Shown here piece by piece: positions 1-7,778 of a stretch of 64,000 bases of DNA. The notes under the pieces were generated by a model that was not told where the DNA came from, searched no databases, and saw only the letters and a list, made by a program, of their open reading frames with translations. Source of the DNA: Pseudomonadota bacterium (GTDB taxonomy: Bacteria > Pseudomonadota > Alphaproteobacteria > Rhizobiales > Aestuariivirgaceae); assembly GCA_020161855.1 (NCBI GenBank), contig JAIUNJ010000001.1:62001-126000 (forward strand), in the 5' to 3' direction. The translations under genes and the position numbers were made by a program. The stretch's first letter is position 1. Each line of letters begins with the position of its first letter.

Positions 1-513
1 CGCCAGAAGCAGCTCACCTATGCGGGCAGCCGCGCCATGGTGGTCTATGATTTGCCGCTCAACGAAGTGGTCTTCGATTTCTATGACCGGCTGAAGTCCG
101 TGTCGCGCGGCTACGCCAGCTTCGACTACAAGATGACGGGCTATGAAGAGGCCGATCTCGTCAAGATGAGCATTCTCGTCAATGCCGAGCCGGTCGATGC
201 CCTGTCGATGATCGTGCACAAGAGCCGGGCCGAGCAGCGCGGCCGTGTGATGTGCGAGAAGTTGAAGGAGCTGATCCCGCGCCACATGTTCCAGATCCCG
301 GTGCAGGCGGCGATCGGCGGCAAGATCGTCGCGCGCGAGACTATTTCCGCCATGCGCAAGGATGTGACGGCCAAGTGCTACGGCGGCGACATCAGCCGCA
401 AGCGCAAGCTCCTCGACAAGCAGAAAGAGGGCAAGAAGAAGATGCGGCAGTTCGGCAAGGTCGACATCCCGCAGGAGGCCTTCATCGCCGCCCTCAAGAT
501 GGACGAGAACTGA
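1..513 (+). CDS. lepA: Elongation factor 4 (LepA), 3' part
   Basis: The reading frame is open from the first base of the window, so only the last 170 residues are present. LepA is a ribosome-bound GTPase that back-translocates or remodels stalled ribosomes. What remains is the EF-G-like domain V (residues about 10-75 of the fragment) and the LepA-specific C-terminal domain, recognisable by the conserved segment [20 protein letters not shown], the following [11 protein letters not shown] and the Lys-rich [11 protein letters not shown] tail. The GTPase domain lies upstream of the window. The gene ends immediately next to the convergent MarR gene, with no spare bases between the two stop codons. 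Product call is very secure; the start cannot be seen. Confidence 0.97.
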   Translation, partial: RQKQLTYAGSRAMVVYDLPLNEVVFDFYDRLKSVSRGYASFDYKMTGYEEADLVKMSILVNAEPVDALSMIVHKSRAEQRGRVMCEKLKELIPRHMFQIPVQAAIGGKIVARETISAMRKDVTAKCYGGDISRKRKLLDKQKEGKKKMRQFGKVDIPQEAFIAALKMDEN

Positions 514-1104
514 TCAATTGCGCGGCGTGTGCTCGATGCAGAGCCGCGCCATCTCATCGGCTGACAGCCCGGCATTGTCTTTCATGCACACAGGGCCGGC
601 GCCGGCATTGCCCTCGCGCAGATAGCGGCAATCGCCGCAGGTTCCGAACAGCGGCTGGTTCTGACGCAGGGCTTCCCTGGCCAGCAGGAGATTGAGCCCG
701 CGTGACAGGCGGCGATGGGTCTTGCCACCGAGCTCATCCACATCGCCCGCCACGGCCAGCAGTGGATCCTTCATCAGCAGGGCGCGCGCCTGTTCGGTGA
801 GTGTCAGCGCAATGGAGCGGACATCGGCCGGCCGTTCCGACTTGGCCAGAAGCCCGCGCTTCACCAGCCGCCCGATCGTCTGCGAGACGGTGCCCTTGGT
901 AGCGCCGATATAGCGGGCAAGCGCGCCCGGTGAATTGGAAAGCCTGTTGGCGCGCGCCACATAGCGCAGCGCTTCCCACTGCACAGGGATCAGCCCCTCG
1001 GCATGGGCCGCCTGGCGGATAAGGCGCGCCAGACGTTCGAGGCTCGCCAGCGTTTCCGCCGGCGAGACCTCGTCACTGTCGTCGTCCCTGTCTTTCTTCG
1101 CCAT
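514..1104 (-). CDS. MarR-family regulator with C-terminal four-Cys motif
   Basis: A 196-residue protein whose centre is a MarR-type winged helix: helix-turn-helix around residues 60-95 (LARYIGATKGTVSQTIGRL) and the wing with the family hallmark PADVRSIAL at about 105-113. Such proteins are dimeric repressors that often respond to phenolics, oxidants or metals. Unusual here is a C-terminal extension with four cysteines at residues 156, 159, 173 and 189 (TCGDCRY, VCMK, LCIEH), which could hold a metal or Fe-S cluster or act as a thiol switch; that is inference. It lies 3 bp downstream of msrA on the same strand, so the two may be co-transcribed, which suits an oxidative-stress role. Target genes are unknown. 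Confidence 0.85.
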   Translation of the reverse strand: MAKKDRDDDSDEVSPAETLASLERLARLIRQAAHAEGLIPVQWEALRYVARANRLSNSPGALARYIGATKGTVSQTIGRLVKRGLLAKSERPADVRSIALTLTEQARALLMKDPLLAVAGDVDELGGKTHRRLSRGLNLLLAREALRQNQPLFGTCGDCRYLREGNAGAGPVCMKDNAGLSADEMARLCIEHTPRN

Positions 1105-1107
1105 GGC

Positions 1108-1761
1108 TCAGGCGGCAATCCCGGTTCCGATGGAACAGGAAACGCCGGTGCCGCCCAGGCCGCAATAGCCATGCGGGTTCTTGGCGAGATATTGCTGGTG
1201 ATAGTCCTCGGCGAAATAGAACGCCCCCGCTGGGGCCAGTTCCGTGGTGATGGCGCCGAAGCCCGCCTTGCCCAGTTCTTTCTGGTAGGCTTCCCGGGAG
1301 GCGCGGATGGCGGCCTCATGGGCCGGATTGCTCCAGTAGATCGCCGAGCGGTATTGCGAGCCCACGTCATTGCCCTGGCGCAGGCCTTGCGTCGGGTCGT
1401 GAGCTTCCCAGAAGGTTTTCAGCAGGGTCTCGAGTGTCACCTGCTTCGGGTCGAAGACCACCAGCACCGATTCGGTGTGGCCGGTGGCCCCCGAACAGAC
1501 TTCCTCATAGGTCGGGTTGGGTGTGAAGCCGCCGGCATTGCCCACCGCCGTGACCCAGACGCCGGGCACCTTCCAGAAGCGGCGCTCCGCCCCCCAATAG
1601 CAGCCCATCGCAAAGATGATGCGCTCGAGGCCGTCCGGATAGGGGCCTTTCAGGGCCCGGCCATTGACGAAATGGCGCTCCGCCGTAGGTACGGCGCTGC
1701 TCCGGCCCGGCAGGGCCTGGGCCTTGTCGATCATCGTTGCGGTCTTGCGGCTGAAGAACAT
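1108..1761 (-). CDS. msrA: Peptide-methionine (S)-S-oxide reductase MsrA
   Basis: MsrA reduces methionine-S-sulfoxide in free or protein-bound methionine, using thioredoxin to recycle. The protein has the catalytic motif GCYWG (Cys54 with the chosen start; most family members have GCFWG), the segment [12 protein letters not shown], and two C-terminal resolving cysteines at about 200 and 209 (GYCGLGG, VSCSIG). I chose the ATG at 1761 (217 residues) because AGGAG sits 6-7 bases upstream; an upstream in-frame ATG at 1803 lacks this and would add 14 unsupported residues. It is followed by the MarR gene after a 3-bp gap and is divergent from tRNA-Ser. A thioredoxin gene (trxA) is also in this window but far away. 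Confidence 0.95.
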   Translation of the reverse strand: MFFSRKTATMIDKAQALPGRSSAVPTAERHFVNGRALKGPYPDGLERIIFAMGCYWGAERRFWKVPGVWVTAVGNAGGFTPNPTYEEVCSGATGHTESVLVVFDPKQVTLETLLKTFWEAHDPTQGLRQGNDVGSQYRSAIYWSNPAHEAAIRASREAYQKELGKAGFGAITTELAPAGAFYFAEDYHQQYLAKNPHGYCGLGGTGVSCSIGTGIAA

Positions 1762-1829
1762 GCGTTTGCTCCTTCCTGTTTCAGGATAGCATATGGGGGC
1801 CACAGGCCCAAAATAGTCGTCACAAAAGC

Positions 1830-1857
1830 TTGAATGCCCTCAACTTCTGGCTATAAC
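1830..1857 (+). promoter_or_regulatory. Probable sigma-70 promoter of tRNA-Ser
   Basis: TTGAAT at 1830-1835 and TATAAC at 1852-1857 are separated by 16 bases, and the tRNA begins 11 bases after the -10 hexamer. Spacing and position fit a housekeeping promoter for a stable RNA. Based on sequence match only. Confidence 0.55.
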
Positions 1858-1867
1858 GCCGCCTGCC

Positions 1868-1957
1868 GGAAGGATGGCCGAGTGGTTTAAGGCGCACGCC
1901 TGGAACGCGTGTTTACGTGAAAGCGTAACGAGGGTTCGAATCCCTCTCCTTCCGCCA
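1868..1957 (+). tRNA. tRNA-Ser (anticodon GGA)
   Basis: A 90-nt class II tRNA. The acceptor stem GGAAGGA (1868-1874) pairs with TCCTTCC (1947-1953), followed by discriminator G and an encoded CCA (1955-1957). The D arm starts GCCGAGTGG; the anticodon stem CACGC/GCGTG encloses the loop CTGGAAC with anticodon GGA, reading UCC and UCU serine codons. The long variable arm (TTTACGTGAAAGCGTAACG) is typical of serine tRNAs, and the T arm contains GGTTCGAATCC. The 3' end points toward the lower-GC patch at 2.0-3.4 kb, so the gene could have served as an integration site. I found no second copy of its 3' end in the next 1.5 kb. Confidence 0.97.
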
Positions 1958-2018
1958 TTTATAAAGCAAATTCAATAACTTATGTAAAGAATGGCCAAAC
2001 TGGCCAACATCCCGGCCA

Positions 2019-3020
2019 TCATTGATCCGGGCTTACGCGGGCAATGATTGAGACAACGGCGGCTGTCGATGCAGTCGCTTCAACGCAAAGCGCGGCAAGT
2101 TGCCGGCTTGCAGTTCGGCGATGCTGAAGGTTCAGCGCCAACGCGAGCGATGCACGGTGATGCGCCCGAACTTCCTTGTTGCTCGCACCGGGAAAGACGT
2201 GGGCGATATACGCTTCAAGCATCCGGTTCGCATCGGTTTCGCTTGGCCGAACGCCGTCTAACGATTCGTGGATCGTAGGATCATAGACCGCCTGCGCCAG
2301 CGATATGATGACTTCACGGCATAGCAGACCGATTGCTTGGAGATCTTCTTCGGCGGATGCAGCTTCAAGCTGCGTCCGCGCCTTCGACAAAGCGCGGTCA
2401 ACTCGTTCCCAGCCCGTCGCCTCGCGCGGTTCCGATGGCAACGACGATCGCTTCGCGACAGCTTCGATAGCGGGGCCGAATAGCTGGCGAACGTAGAACC
2501 GCCGGTCCTCATACTGCGGTAGTTCCGCGCGCCAATGTTGATACCATGCCCACAAATCGCCGTGCGGGTTATCGTATGTGACGCCTTCGGGAATGGTTTG
2601 ACGAATGCGGGCTTCACGCGCCTGGTAGTAGTCGCCCACGTCCTGAATGCGTGCGCCGCCAGTCGCAACGTCGATCATCATATCCCTATGGATCAGCAGT
2701 TCAGCAAGCAACGCGGCTGCACCGCCGACGGCTGCGGCATCGGTTGATCGAACGGCAATATCGTGCGCGGCCTTACGGTTGGGATAGGCGGTTGCAATTG
2801 CTTCGGCGATCCGCTTGCGATCTTGTGGCGGTAGCTTTTTCAACGCTTCGTCGATAGGCATCGGCGCCTCAACAATGGCTTCGTCGATTAAGCCCCCAAA
2901 GAACCCGTCGTCGACTTCGGTCTCGATCATGGCTGTTCGGCAATGCCGCAACAGCATCGATAAATCGAAGCGTTGAAGTCTTTCGAGGAAGCTGCACGCA
3001 TTATCCGTTATGTTCGCCAT
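2019..3020 (-). CDS. Unrecognised protein beside tRNA-Ser, possibly acquired
   Basis: A 333-residue soluble protein with no signal peptide or membrane segment. I do not recognise the family. The chosen ATG at 3020 has AAGGAT six bases upstream; an in-frame ATG at 3113 would add 31 Arg-rich residues that look unlike the rest. The protein appears mostly helical and Ala-rich. Its last ~100 residues (from EDLQAIGLLCREVI to the end, with LALNLQHRRTASRQLAALC) remind me of a C-terminal domain found in scattered accessory proteins of bacterial genomic islands, a memory rather than a match. One sampled 60-base line (2041-2100) is 57% GC against about 67% in a core-gene line, and the gene sits 60 bp downstream of a tRNA. 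Acquisition by transfer is plausible; function unknown. Confidence 0.6.
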   Translation of the reverse strand: MANITDNACSFLERLQRFDLSMLLRHCRTAMIETEVDDGFFGGLIDEAIVEAPMPIDEALKKLPPQDRKRIAEAIATAYPNRKAAHDIAVRSTDAAAVGGAAALLAELLIHRDMMIDVATGGARIQDVGDYYQAREARIRQTIPEGVTYDNPHGDLWAWYQHWRAELPQYEDRRFYVRQLFGPAIEAVAKRSSLPSEPREATGWERVDRALSKARTQLEAASAEEDLQAIGLLCREVIISLAQAVYDPTIHESLDGVRPSETDANRMLEAYIAHVFPGASNKEVRAHHRASLALALNLQHRRTASRQLAALCVEATASTAAVVSIIARVSPDQ

Positions 3021-3435
3021 TTGATCCTTATGCCGGTTACGACAGTTTCGTTCAATCTTCCGGCAAGCCGCAAGAAGGCGCCCGATCCGGCGCGCAAAGA
3101 AACTGGCCCGCAAGAAGGCTCAGCGTGAGGGCTTGCTCCCGATGCCAAAGCCGAGACCACGCGTGCCCCGCCGGCCAAATCCGTTTGCGGCTCCCTCGAC
3201 CGGAAATCCAACAGCCACGGCTCCGGTCTCTGCCGTGAAAGCCTGAGGCCGGGAGAACGGCCGTTTGCCATTGTTCGGCGCGGGCAAGCGTGGCTCTCGC
3301 TCATTTCTAGCCAAGCTTGAGCGTCCACCAATATCGCCCTTCACCATGCGCGGGCACTGGTCCCGTCCGCGCATTAAGCTTCGGCGGCAATAGTTAGCAA
3401 TTCAGCGAAGTTTTTCTTGTGCCGCTGATCAGCGG
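3021..3435. other. Gap with broken plus-strand reading frame
   Basis: No intact gene is convincing here. On the plus strand one frame is open from 3025 to 3243, stops at a TGA (3244-3246), then stays open in the same frame from 3247 to a TAG at 3391-3393. The combined translation is rich in Lys, Arg and Pro (for example KPRPRVPRRPNPF, then GKRGSRSFLAKLERPP) and could be the remnant of a basic protein, but I cannot name it. A minus-strand frame at 3120-3374 is an equally weak alternative. The promoter of the gene at 2019-3020 should also lie here. Confidence 0.3.
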
Positions 3436-3448
3436 ATGATAGTTAGCA
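3390..3448. repeat. Direct repeat ATAGTTAGCA before arsR-type gene
   Basis: The ten bases ATAGTTAGCA occur at 3390-3399 and again at 3439-3448, directly before the chosen ATG at 3451. Repeated TTAGC-containing half-sites ahead of an ArsR-family gene suggest an autoregulatory operator, but this is inference from position only. Confidence 0.4.
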
Positions 3449-3450
3449 GC

Positions 3451-3792
3451 ATGACTAAGCATTATCCGGAGCTTTCGCTGCTCTTCCGTGCGCTTGCCGA
3501 TCCGACGCGGCGGTCGATCCTGACCCGGCTTGCCGAAGGCCCCACGCAGGTGACGGATTTGTCTCAGCCCACGGGCCTGCGCCTGCCCACCGTGATGCGG
3601 CACCTGTCGGTGCTGGAAGAGGCCGGGCTGATCGCCACATTCAAGGACGGGCGGGTGCGCACCTGCCGGATCGTGCCGGAGACGCTGGAACCGGTCCAGA
3701 CCTGGCTGGATGAACAGCGGTCCATCTGGGAGTCGCGTCTCGACCGGCTGGAACAATTTGCAATGAAAGCGATGAAGGAACGCAAGGCATGA
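3451..3792 (+). CDS. ArsR-family transcriptional regulator
   Basis: A small winged-helix regulator of 113 residues from the ATG at 3451 (an in-frame ATG at 3436 is possible). The N-terminal FRALADPTRRSILTRLAEG and the recognition region LRLPTVMRHLSVLEEAGLI are diagnostic of the ArsR/SmtB fold, in the subgroup that lacks metal-binding cysteines and is commonly encoded beside SRPBCC (AHSA1) proteins. Its stop overlaps the start of the next gene by ATGA, so the two are translationally coupled. It probably represses its own operon, with the repeats at 3390-3448 as candidate operator. The inducing signal cannot be read from the sequence. Confidence 0.88.
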   Translation: MTKHYPELSLLFRALADPTRRSILTRLAEGPTQVTDLSQPTGLRLPTVMRHLSVLEEAGLIATFKDGRVRTCRIVPETLEPVQTWLDEQRSIWESRLDRLEQFAMKAMKERKA

Positions 3793-4721
3793 CATCGACC
3801 GAGAAGCCCGCCGCATCCACCGGGCGCGACGGCACGCCGGGCCATTTCGTAACGCTCACCTTTGAACGAGACGTGGCCGCACCCTTGCCCGTGCTCTGGC
3901 AGGCCTGGGCGGCCCCTGCGGCCCGCGCCGTCTGGGCGGCGCCCACGCCTTCGGTCACTGTCACGTTTCTGGAGGCGGACACCCGCGTGGGCGGCCGCGA
4001 GATATCGCTCTGCAAGGTGGCGGGGCAACCTGATATCCGCTGCGAATGCGGCTGGCTTGAGGTGCAGCCGGAAAGACGCAGCGTGAACTACGAAGTCGTC
4101 TCCTCCGGTGGCGTGACGCAATCGTCGGCGCTGGTGACGGCTGGCTTCTCGGGCACCAACGAGAAAAGCCGCCTGGTGGTGACAGTGCAGCTTTCCGCGT
4201 CGGCCGGCGACATGGAAGCGGGCTACCGGCAGGGCTTCGAGGCGGGACTGCGAAATCTCGCGGGCGTGGCCACGCGAACCATGGTGCTGCAACGCTTGAT
4301 CCGCGCGCCGCGCAGTGCTGTCTGGAACACTTGGATGAACCCCAAGACGCTGCCGCAATGGTGGGGACCGGATGGCTTTTCCTGCCGGACCAAGCGGATC
4401 GACCTGCGGGCAGGTGGCGAATGGGTGTTCGACATGATCGCGCCCGACGGCACGGTTTTCCCAAATCATCATCTCTACACGGAGGTCCGGCCGGAAGAGA
4501 GGCTCGGCTATCTGCTGCTGTGGGGTGAGAACGGGCCAAAGCACGCCGACGCCTGGGCCTCTTTCGAGGACCAGGATGGCGCGACACAGGTGACGCTGGG
4601 CATGGTGTTCAGCACGGAGGCCGAGTTTCAGGAGGCAAAGGGCTTCGGTGCGATCGAGCTGGGCCTGCAAACCCTGGGCAAGCTGGAACGCGCCGTCAAA
4701 GCCCGGCAGGATGCCGCCTAG
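3789..4721 (+). CDS. Tandem SRPBCC/AHSA1-domain protein
   Basis: A 310-residue cytoplasmic protein made of two START-like (AHSA1) domains: residues about 19-155, beginning FVTLTFERDVAAPLPVLWQAW, and about 158-305, beginning TRTMVLQRLIRAPRSAVWNTWMNP with the typical LPQWWGPDGF and LRAGGEWVFDM motifs. The fold has a deep hydrophobic cavity and usually binds a small hydrophobic ligand. The first copy is more diverged: where the second has QWWGP the first has AVWAAP. ArsR-AHSA1 gene pairs are common, but two AHSA1 domains in one chain are less so. It overlaps the ArsR gene by 4 bp and is followed by 160 bp without a gene. Substrate or partner unknown. Confidence 0.85.
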   Translation: MTSTEKPAASTGRDGTPGHFVTLTFERDVAAPLPVLWQAWAAPAARAVWAAPTPSVTVTFLEADTRVGGREISLCKVAGQPDIRCECGWLEVQPERRSVNYEVVSSGGVTQSSALVTAGFSGTNEKSRLVVTVQLSASAGDMEAGYRQGFEAGLRNLAGVATRTMVLQRLIRAPRSAVWNTWMNPKTLPQWWGPDGFSCRTKRIDLRAGGEWVFDMIAPDGTVFPNHHLYTEVRPEERLGYLLLWGENGPKHADAWASFEDQDGATQVTLGMVFSTEAEFQEAKGFGAIELGLQTLGKLERAVKARQDAA

Positions 4722-4881
4722 CGGGCGCTTTCAAACGCCCCCGAACGCATGGCCGCTAAATGAAACTCCTGTGTGATGCAATCTGCCCGCACAGGTGAAT
4801 TTTCAGACAGGTTTCCCCCGCGGCCGGAAATCGTCGCCATATTGAGGTGATATCTTCACTTGGCATCACAGGAGCCGCCGC

Positions 4882-6219
4882 ATGCGATCAATCGGTTTCA
4901 CAGCATGCGCTTTGGCCCTCGCCGCCACTGCGGCTGTGGCGGCACCACTCACCGGCGAGGCCGCCTTCGGCGCATGGCAGGACGACAAGCCCGGTCTTTC
5001 ACGGCTGATCGCACCGGCCGATCTGCCACCGCCCGATGAAACGAGATCCCGGCATGGCTTCCGGGAACCGGTGTCGCGGCCCGACAACGTCACACCGAAG
5101 CTGCCGGAAGGATTCGCGGCGCAGCTCGTCGTCTCGGGGCTGGAAGGTCCGCGCGTGATGCGTGTTGCACCGAACGGCGACATCTTCATCGCCAACAGTG
5201 CCGCCAATGAAATCATCGTGCTGCGCCTGGAAGAAGGGACACCCACCATTGCCCGGCGCAGCATCTTCGCCGATGGCCTGGCCCTGCCCTATGGCATCGC
5301 CTTCTATCCACCGGGCGATAATCCATCCTGGGTCTATGTGGCCAATACGAACAGCGTCGTGCGCTTCCCCTATAGCAACGGCGACCTGATCGCGGCGGGG
5401 CCTGCCGAGGTCATCGTCGATGATGTTCCCGAAGGCCTGCACTGGACGCGCGACCTCGTGTTCGCGGCCGACGGCAGCAGCTTCTATCTGTCCGTCGGCT
5501 CCGGCTCCAATGTGGCGCGAGACATGCCCGCCGTTCCCTCCGTCGCAGGCGGGCTTGCGGCCTGGAAAGCAGACAAGCCCACGGGCGCCACATGGGGGCC
5601 CGAGGAGCGGCAGGCGAATGTTCTCTCCTACAGCCCTGATGGTGGAAACGAGAAAATCGTCGCCACGGGCTTGCGCAATTGTTCCGGCCTCACCCTGCAG
5701 GCGGCCACCGGCGCGCTCTGGTGCGTGGTGAACGAGCGTGACGGGCTCGGCGACAACACGCCCTTCGACTACGCAACGCGCGTCAGCGAAGGCGGCTTCT
5801 ATGGCTGGCCCTGGTATTACATCGGCGCCAACGAAGACCCGCGGCGGCGCGGTGAAAGGCCTGATCTTGCTGATCAGGTGAAAGTGCCGGATGTGCTGTT
5901 CCAGGCCCACTCAGCGCCGCTCGGCATTGCCTTCTATGACGGCGCGGCATTCCCCGAGAAATATCAGGGCAGTGCCTTTGTCACCTTTCATGGTTCATGG
6001 AACAGGGAGAAGCGCACCGGACACAAGGTGGTGATGCTGCCCTTCGAGAACGGCAAACCGACCGGCGCCTATGAAGACTTCATGACCGGATTTGTGATCT
6101 CCGATCAGGAGGTATGGGGCCGCCCGGTTGGTGTCACGGTCGCCAGGGACGGTGCCTTGCTGGTCAGCGAGGACGGCAACGGCACGATCTGGCGCGTCAC
6201 CTACGGCGGCACGAAGTGA
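4882..6219 (+). CDS. PQQ-type sorbosone/sugar dehydrogenase, exported
   Basis: A 445-residue six-bladed beta-propeller of the soluble glucose/sorbosone dehydrogenase family, which in characterised members oxidises aldoses in the periplasm with pyrroloquinoline quinone. The N-terminus (RSIGFTACALALAATAAVAA) is a Sec signal peptide. Family features include LPEGFAAQLVVSGLEGPRVMRVAPNGDIFIA near residue 75, LPYGIAFYPPG, a histidine in EGLHWTRDLVF (about 186), GLRNCSGL, and the C-terminal GRPVGVTVARDGALLVSEDGNGTIWRV. ACAGGAG precedes the ATG. No PQQ biosynthesis genes are in the window, so cofactor use is inferred from the family. It is a single-gene unit, convergent with the oxidoreductase at 6251. 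Confidence 0.85.
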   Translation: MRSIGFTACALALAATAAVAAPLTGEAAFGAWQDDKPGLSRLIAPADLPPPDETRSRHGFREPVSRPDNVTPKLPEGFAAQLVVSGLEGPRVMRVAPNGDIFIANSAANEIIVLRLEEGTPTIARRSIFADGLALPYGIAFYPPGDNPSWVYVANTNSVVRFPYSNGDLIAAGPAEVIVDDVPEGLHWTRDLVFAADGSSFYLSVGSGSNVARDMPAVPSVAGGLAAWKADKPTGATWGPEERQANVLSYSPDGGNEKIVATGLRNCSGLTLQAATGALWCVVNERDGLGDNTPFDYATRVSEGGFYGWPWYYIGANEDPRRRGERPDLADQVKVPDVLFQAHSAPLGIAFYDGAAFPEKYQGSAFVTFHGSWNREKRTGHKVVMLPFENGKPTGAYEDFMTGFVISDQEVWGRPVGVTVARDGALLVSEDGNGTIWRVTYGGTK

Positions 6220-6250
6220 CATCCGGAGGGCGAGCCCGAGCCCGCCGCCC

Positions 6251-7264
6251 TCAAAAACCCTCCAGCACGATCTTGCCGCGCGCCGTGCCGCTTTCAATGA
6301 TGGCGTGAACCTTCTTCAGGTTCGCGGCATTGATTGGCTTGAGTGTCTCGGTCAGCGTCGTGCGGATCTTGCCTGCGTCGACCAGCTGTGACACCTCGTT
6401 GAGCAACTTGCCCTGCGCGTCCATGTCGGCGGTCTGGAACATCGGGCGCGTGAACATCATTTCCCAATGGATCGAGAGGGACTTGCCCTTGAAGGCTCTC
6501 ACGTCGAGTTCGACGGGATCGTCGATCAGCCCGAAGCGGCCCTGCGGCGCCATGAGCTCGATCACCTGGGCGAGATGCCGGCTGGTCTCGGTGGTCGAAA
6601 AGACAAACTCCGGAGCACCGATGCCAAGTGCGGCCACTTCCTGTGCCAGCGGCTTGCTGTGATCGACGACGTGGTGGGCACCAAGCTTCTTCACCCAGGC
6701 CTGCGTTTCGGGCCTCGAGGCAGTTGCGATCACGGTCAGGTTTGTCAGTGCACGGACAAGCTGGATGGTGATCGAGCCCACGCCGCCAGCGCCACCGATG
6801 ATCAGGATGATGCCCTTGCCGCCGGGCACGGGTTTGCGCACGTCAAGCCGGTCGAAAAGCATTTCCCAGGCGGTGATGGAGGTCAGCGGCAGGGCGGCGG
6901 CCTCTGCATTGGACAGTGATTTTGGTTTGTGCCCAACGATCCGTTCATCGACCAGATGGAATTCGCTGTTGGCGCCGGCGCGGGCGATAGAGCCCGCATA
7001 GAAGACCTCATCGCCTACACGAAAATTGCTGACCTTCTCGCCAACCGCGGCCACGCGGCCCACGGCGTCCCAGCCGAGAACCTTCCATTGCCCCTCTTCG
7101 GCATCGGCGCGGCGGCGCACTTTCGTGTCGACCGGATTGACGGAGACCGCTGCCACTTCCACCAGCAGATCGTGCCCCTGGGCCTGCGGCTTCGGCAGTT
7201 CAATATCCACCAGCGACTCGGCGCGATCGATCGGTCCGAGTTTCTTGTATCCGACGGCCTTCAT
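6251..7264 (-). CDS. Zinc-type alcohol dehydrogenase/quinone oxidoreductase family protein
   Basis: A 337-residue medium-chain dehydrogenase/reductase. It has the GroES-like N-terminal half (VEVAAVSVNPVDTKVRRR, GWDAVGRVAAVGEKVSNF) and a Rossmann half with ILIIGGAGGVGSITIQLVRAL at about 150-170, which binds NAD(P)H. There are no catalytic-zinc cysteines in the usual positions, pointing to the NADPH:quinone oxidoreductase side of the family (YogA/SA1988-like). It is divergent from an HxlR-type regulator across 103 bp containing a strong inverted repeat, an arrangement in which HxlR proteins control the oxidoreductase in response to electrophiles or quinones. Exact substrate not predictable. Confidence 0.88.
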   Translation of the reverse strand: MKAVGYKKLGPIDRAESLVDIELPKPQAQGHDLLVEVAAVSVNPVDTKVRRRADAEEGQWKVLGWDAVGRVAAVGEKVSNFRVGDEVFYAGSIARAGANSEFHLVDERIVGHKPKSLSNAEAAALPLTSITAWEMLFDRLDVRKPVPGGKGIILIIGGAGGVGSITIQLVRALTNLTVIATASRPETQAWVKKLGAHHVVDHSKPLAQEVAALGIGAPEFVFSTTETSRHLAQVIELMAPQGRFGLIDDPVELDVRAFKGKSLSIHWEMMFTRPMFQTADMDAQGKLLNEVSQLVDAGKIRTTLTETLKPINAANLKKVHAIIESGTARGKIVLEGF

Positions 7265-7344
7265 GCCCGTGCTCCCTGTCTCAGTTGCTTCCTGCGGCAG
7301 ATGCCATTATGCTCGATAAAGCGCAATACGCACAAAGAAAGCAT

Positions 7345-7366
7345 ATACTATCCATAAGGATACTAT
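7345..7366. promoter_or_regulatory. Inverted-repeat operator for the HxlR regulator
   Basis: ATACTATCC (7345-7353), spacer ATAA, GGATACTAT (7358-7366): nine-base arms with a single mismatch, just before the GTG start of the regulator. The TACTAT core resembles operators of HxlR-type regulators such as YodB. In this position bound protein would block the regulator gene and possibly the divergent oxidoreductase. Confidence 0.65.
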
Positions 7367-7367
7367 T

Positions 7368-7739
7368 GTGGCCAAGGCTCGTTTTTCTCGACTGGATTGC
7401 AGCCCCGCCTGTTCGGTTGAGGCCGCCATCGGGCTCATCGACGGCAAATGGAAGTCCGTTATCCTCTATCACTTGCTGTCGGGCACGCTGCGCTTCGGTG
7501 AAATCCGCCGGCATATGCCAAATGCAACGGCGCGCATGGTCACCAACCAACTGCGCGAGTTGGAGGAAGACGGGCTGATCACCCGCAAGGTCTATGCCCA
7601 GGTGCCGCCGAAGGTGGAGTATGCGCTGTCGGAACTGGGCCTCAGCATGAAGCCGATCCTGCTGTCACTGAAAATCTGGGGGGACGCCAATCTCGGTCTC
7701 TATGGCAAGCCACGCAAGGCGCCGCCACAAGCCGCCTGA
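7368..7739 (+). CDS. HxlR-family transcriptional regulator
   Basis: A 123-residue winged-helix protein with the HxlR signature: CSVEAAIGLIDGKWKSVILYHLLSGTLRFGEIRR, then MVTNQLRELEEDGLITRKVY and PKVEYALSELG. Cysteines at residues 11 and 15 lie just before the first helix, where redox-sensing members (YodB, HypR) carry their reactive cysteine, so a thiol switch is plausible. The start is a GTG at 7368. It is divergent from the oxidoreductase at 6251-7264 and its start abuts the inverted repeat at 7345-7366, indicating autoregulation and control of the neighbour. The inducer is not known. Confidence 0.9.
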   Translation: MAKARFSRLDCSPACSVEAAIGLIDGKWKSVILYHLLSGTLRFGEIRRHMPNATARMVTNQLRELEEDGLITRKVYAQVPPKVEYALSELGLSMKPILLSLKIWGDANLGLYGKPRKAPPQAA

Positions 7740-7778
7740 AACATCGTTCAAGCCCAGCATCAGGCCGCACGACGGAGA

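Noticed and set aside
1941-3435. Attachment-site duplication of the tRNA-Ser 3' end
   Set aside because: I searched by eye for TTCGAATCCCTCTCC-like sequence in the following 1.5 kb and found none, so no att pair is claimed.
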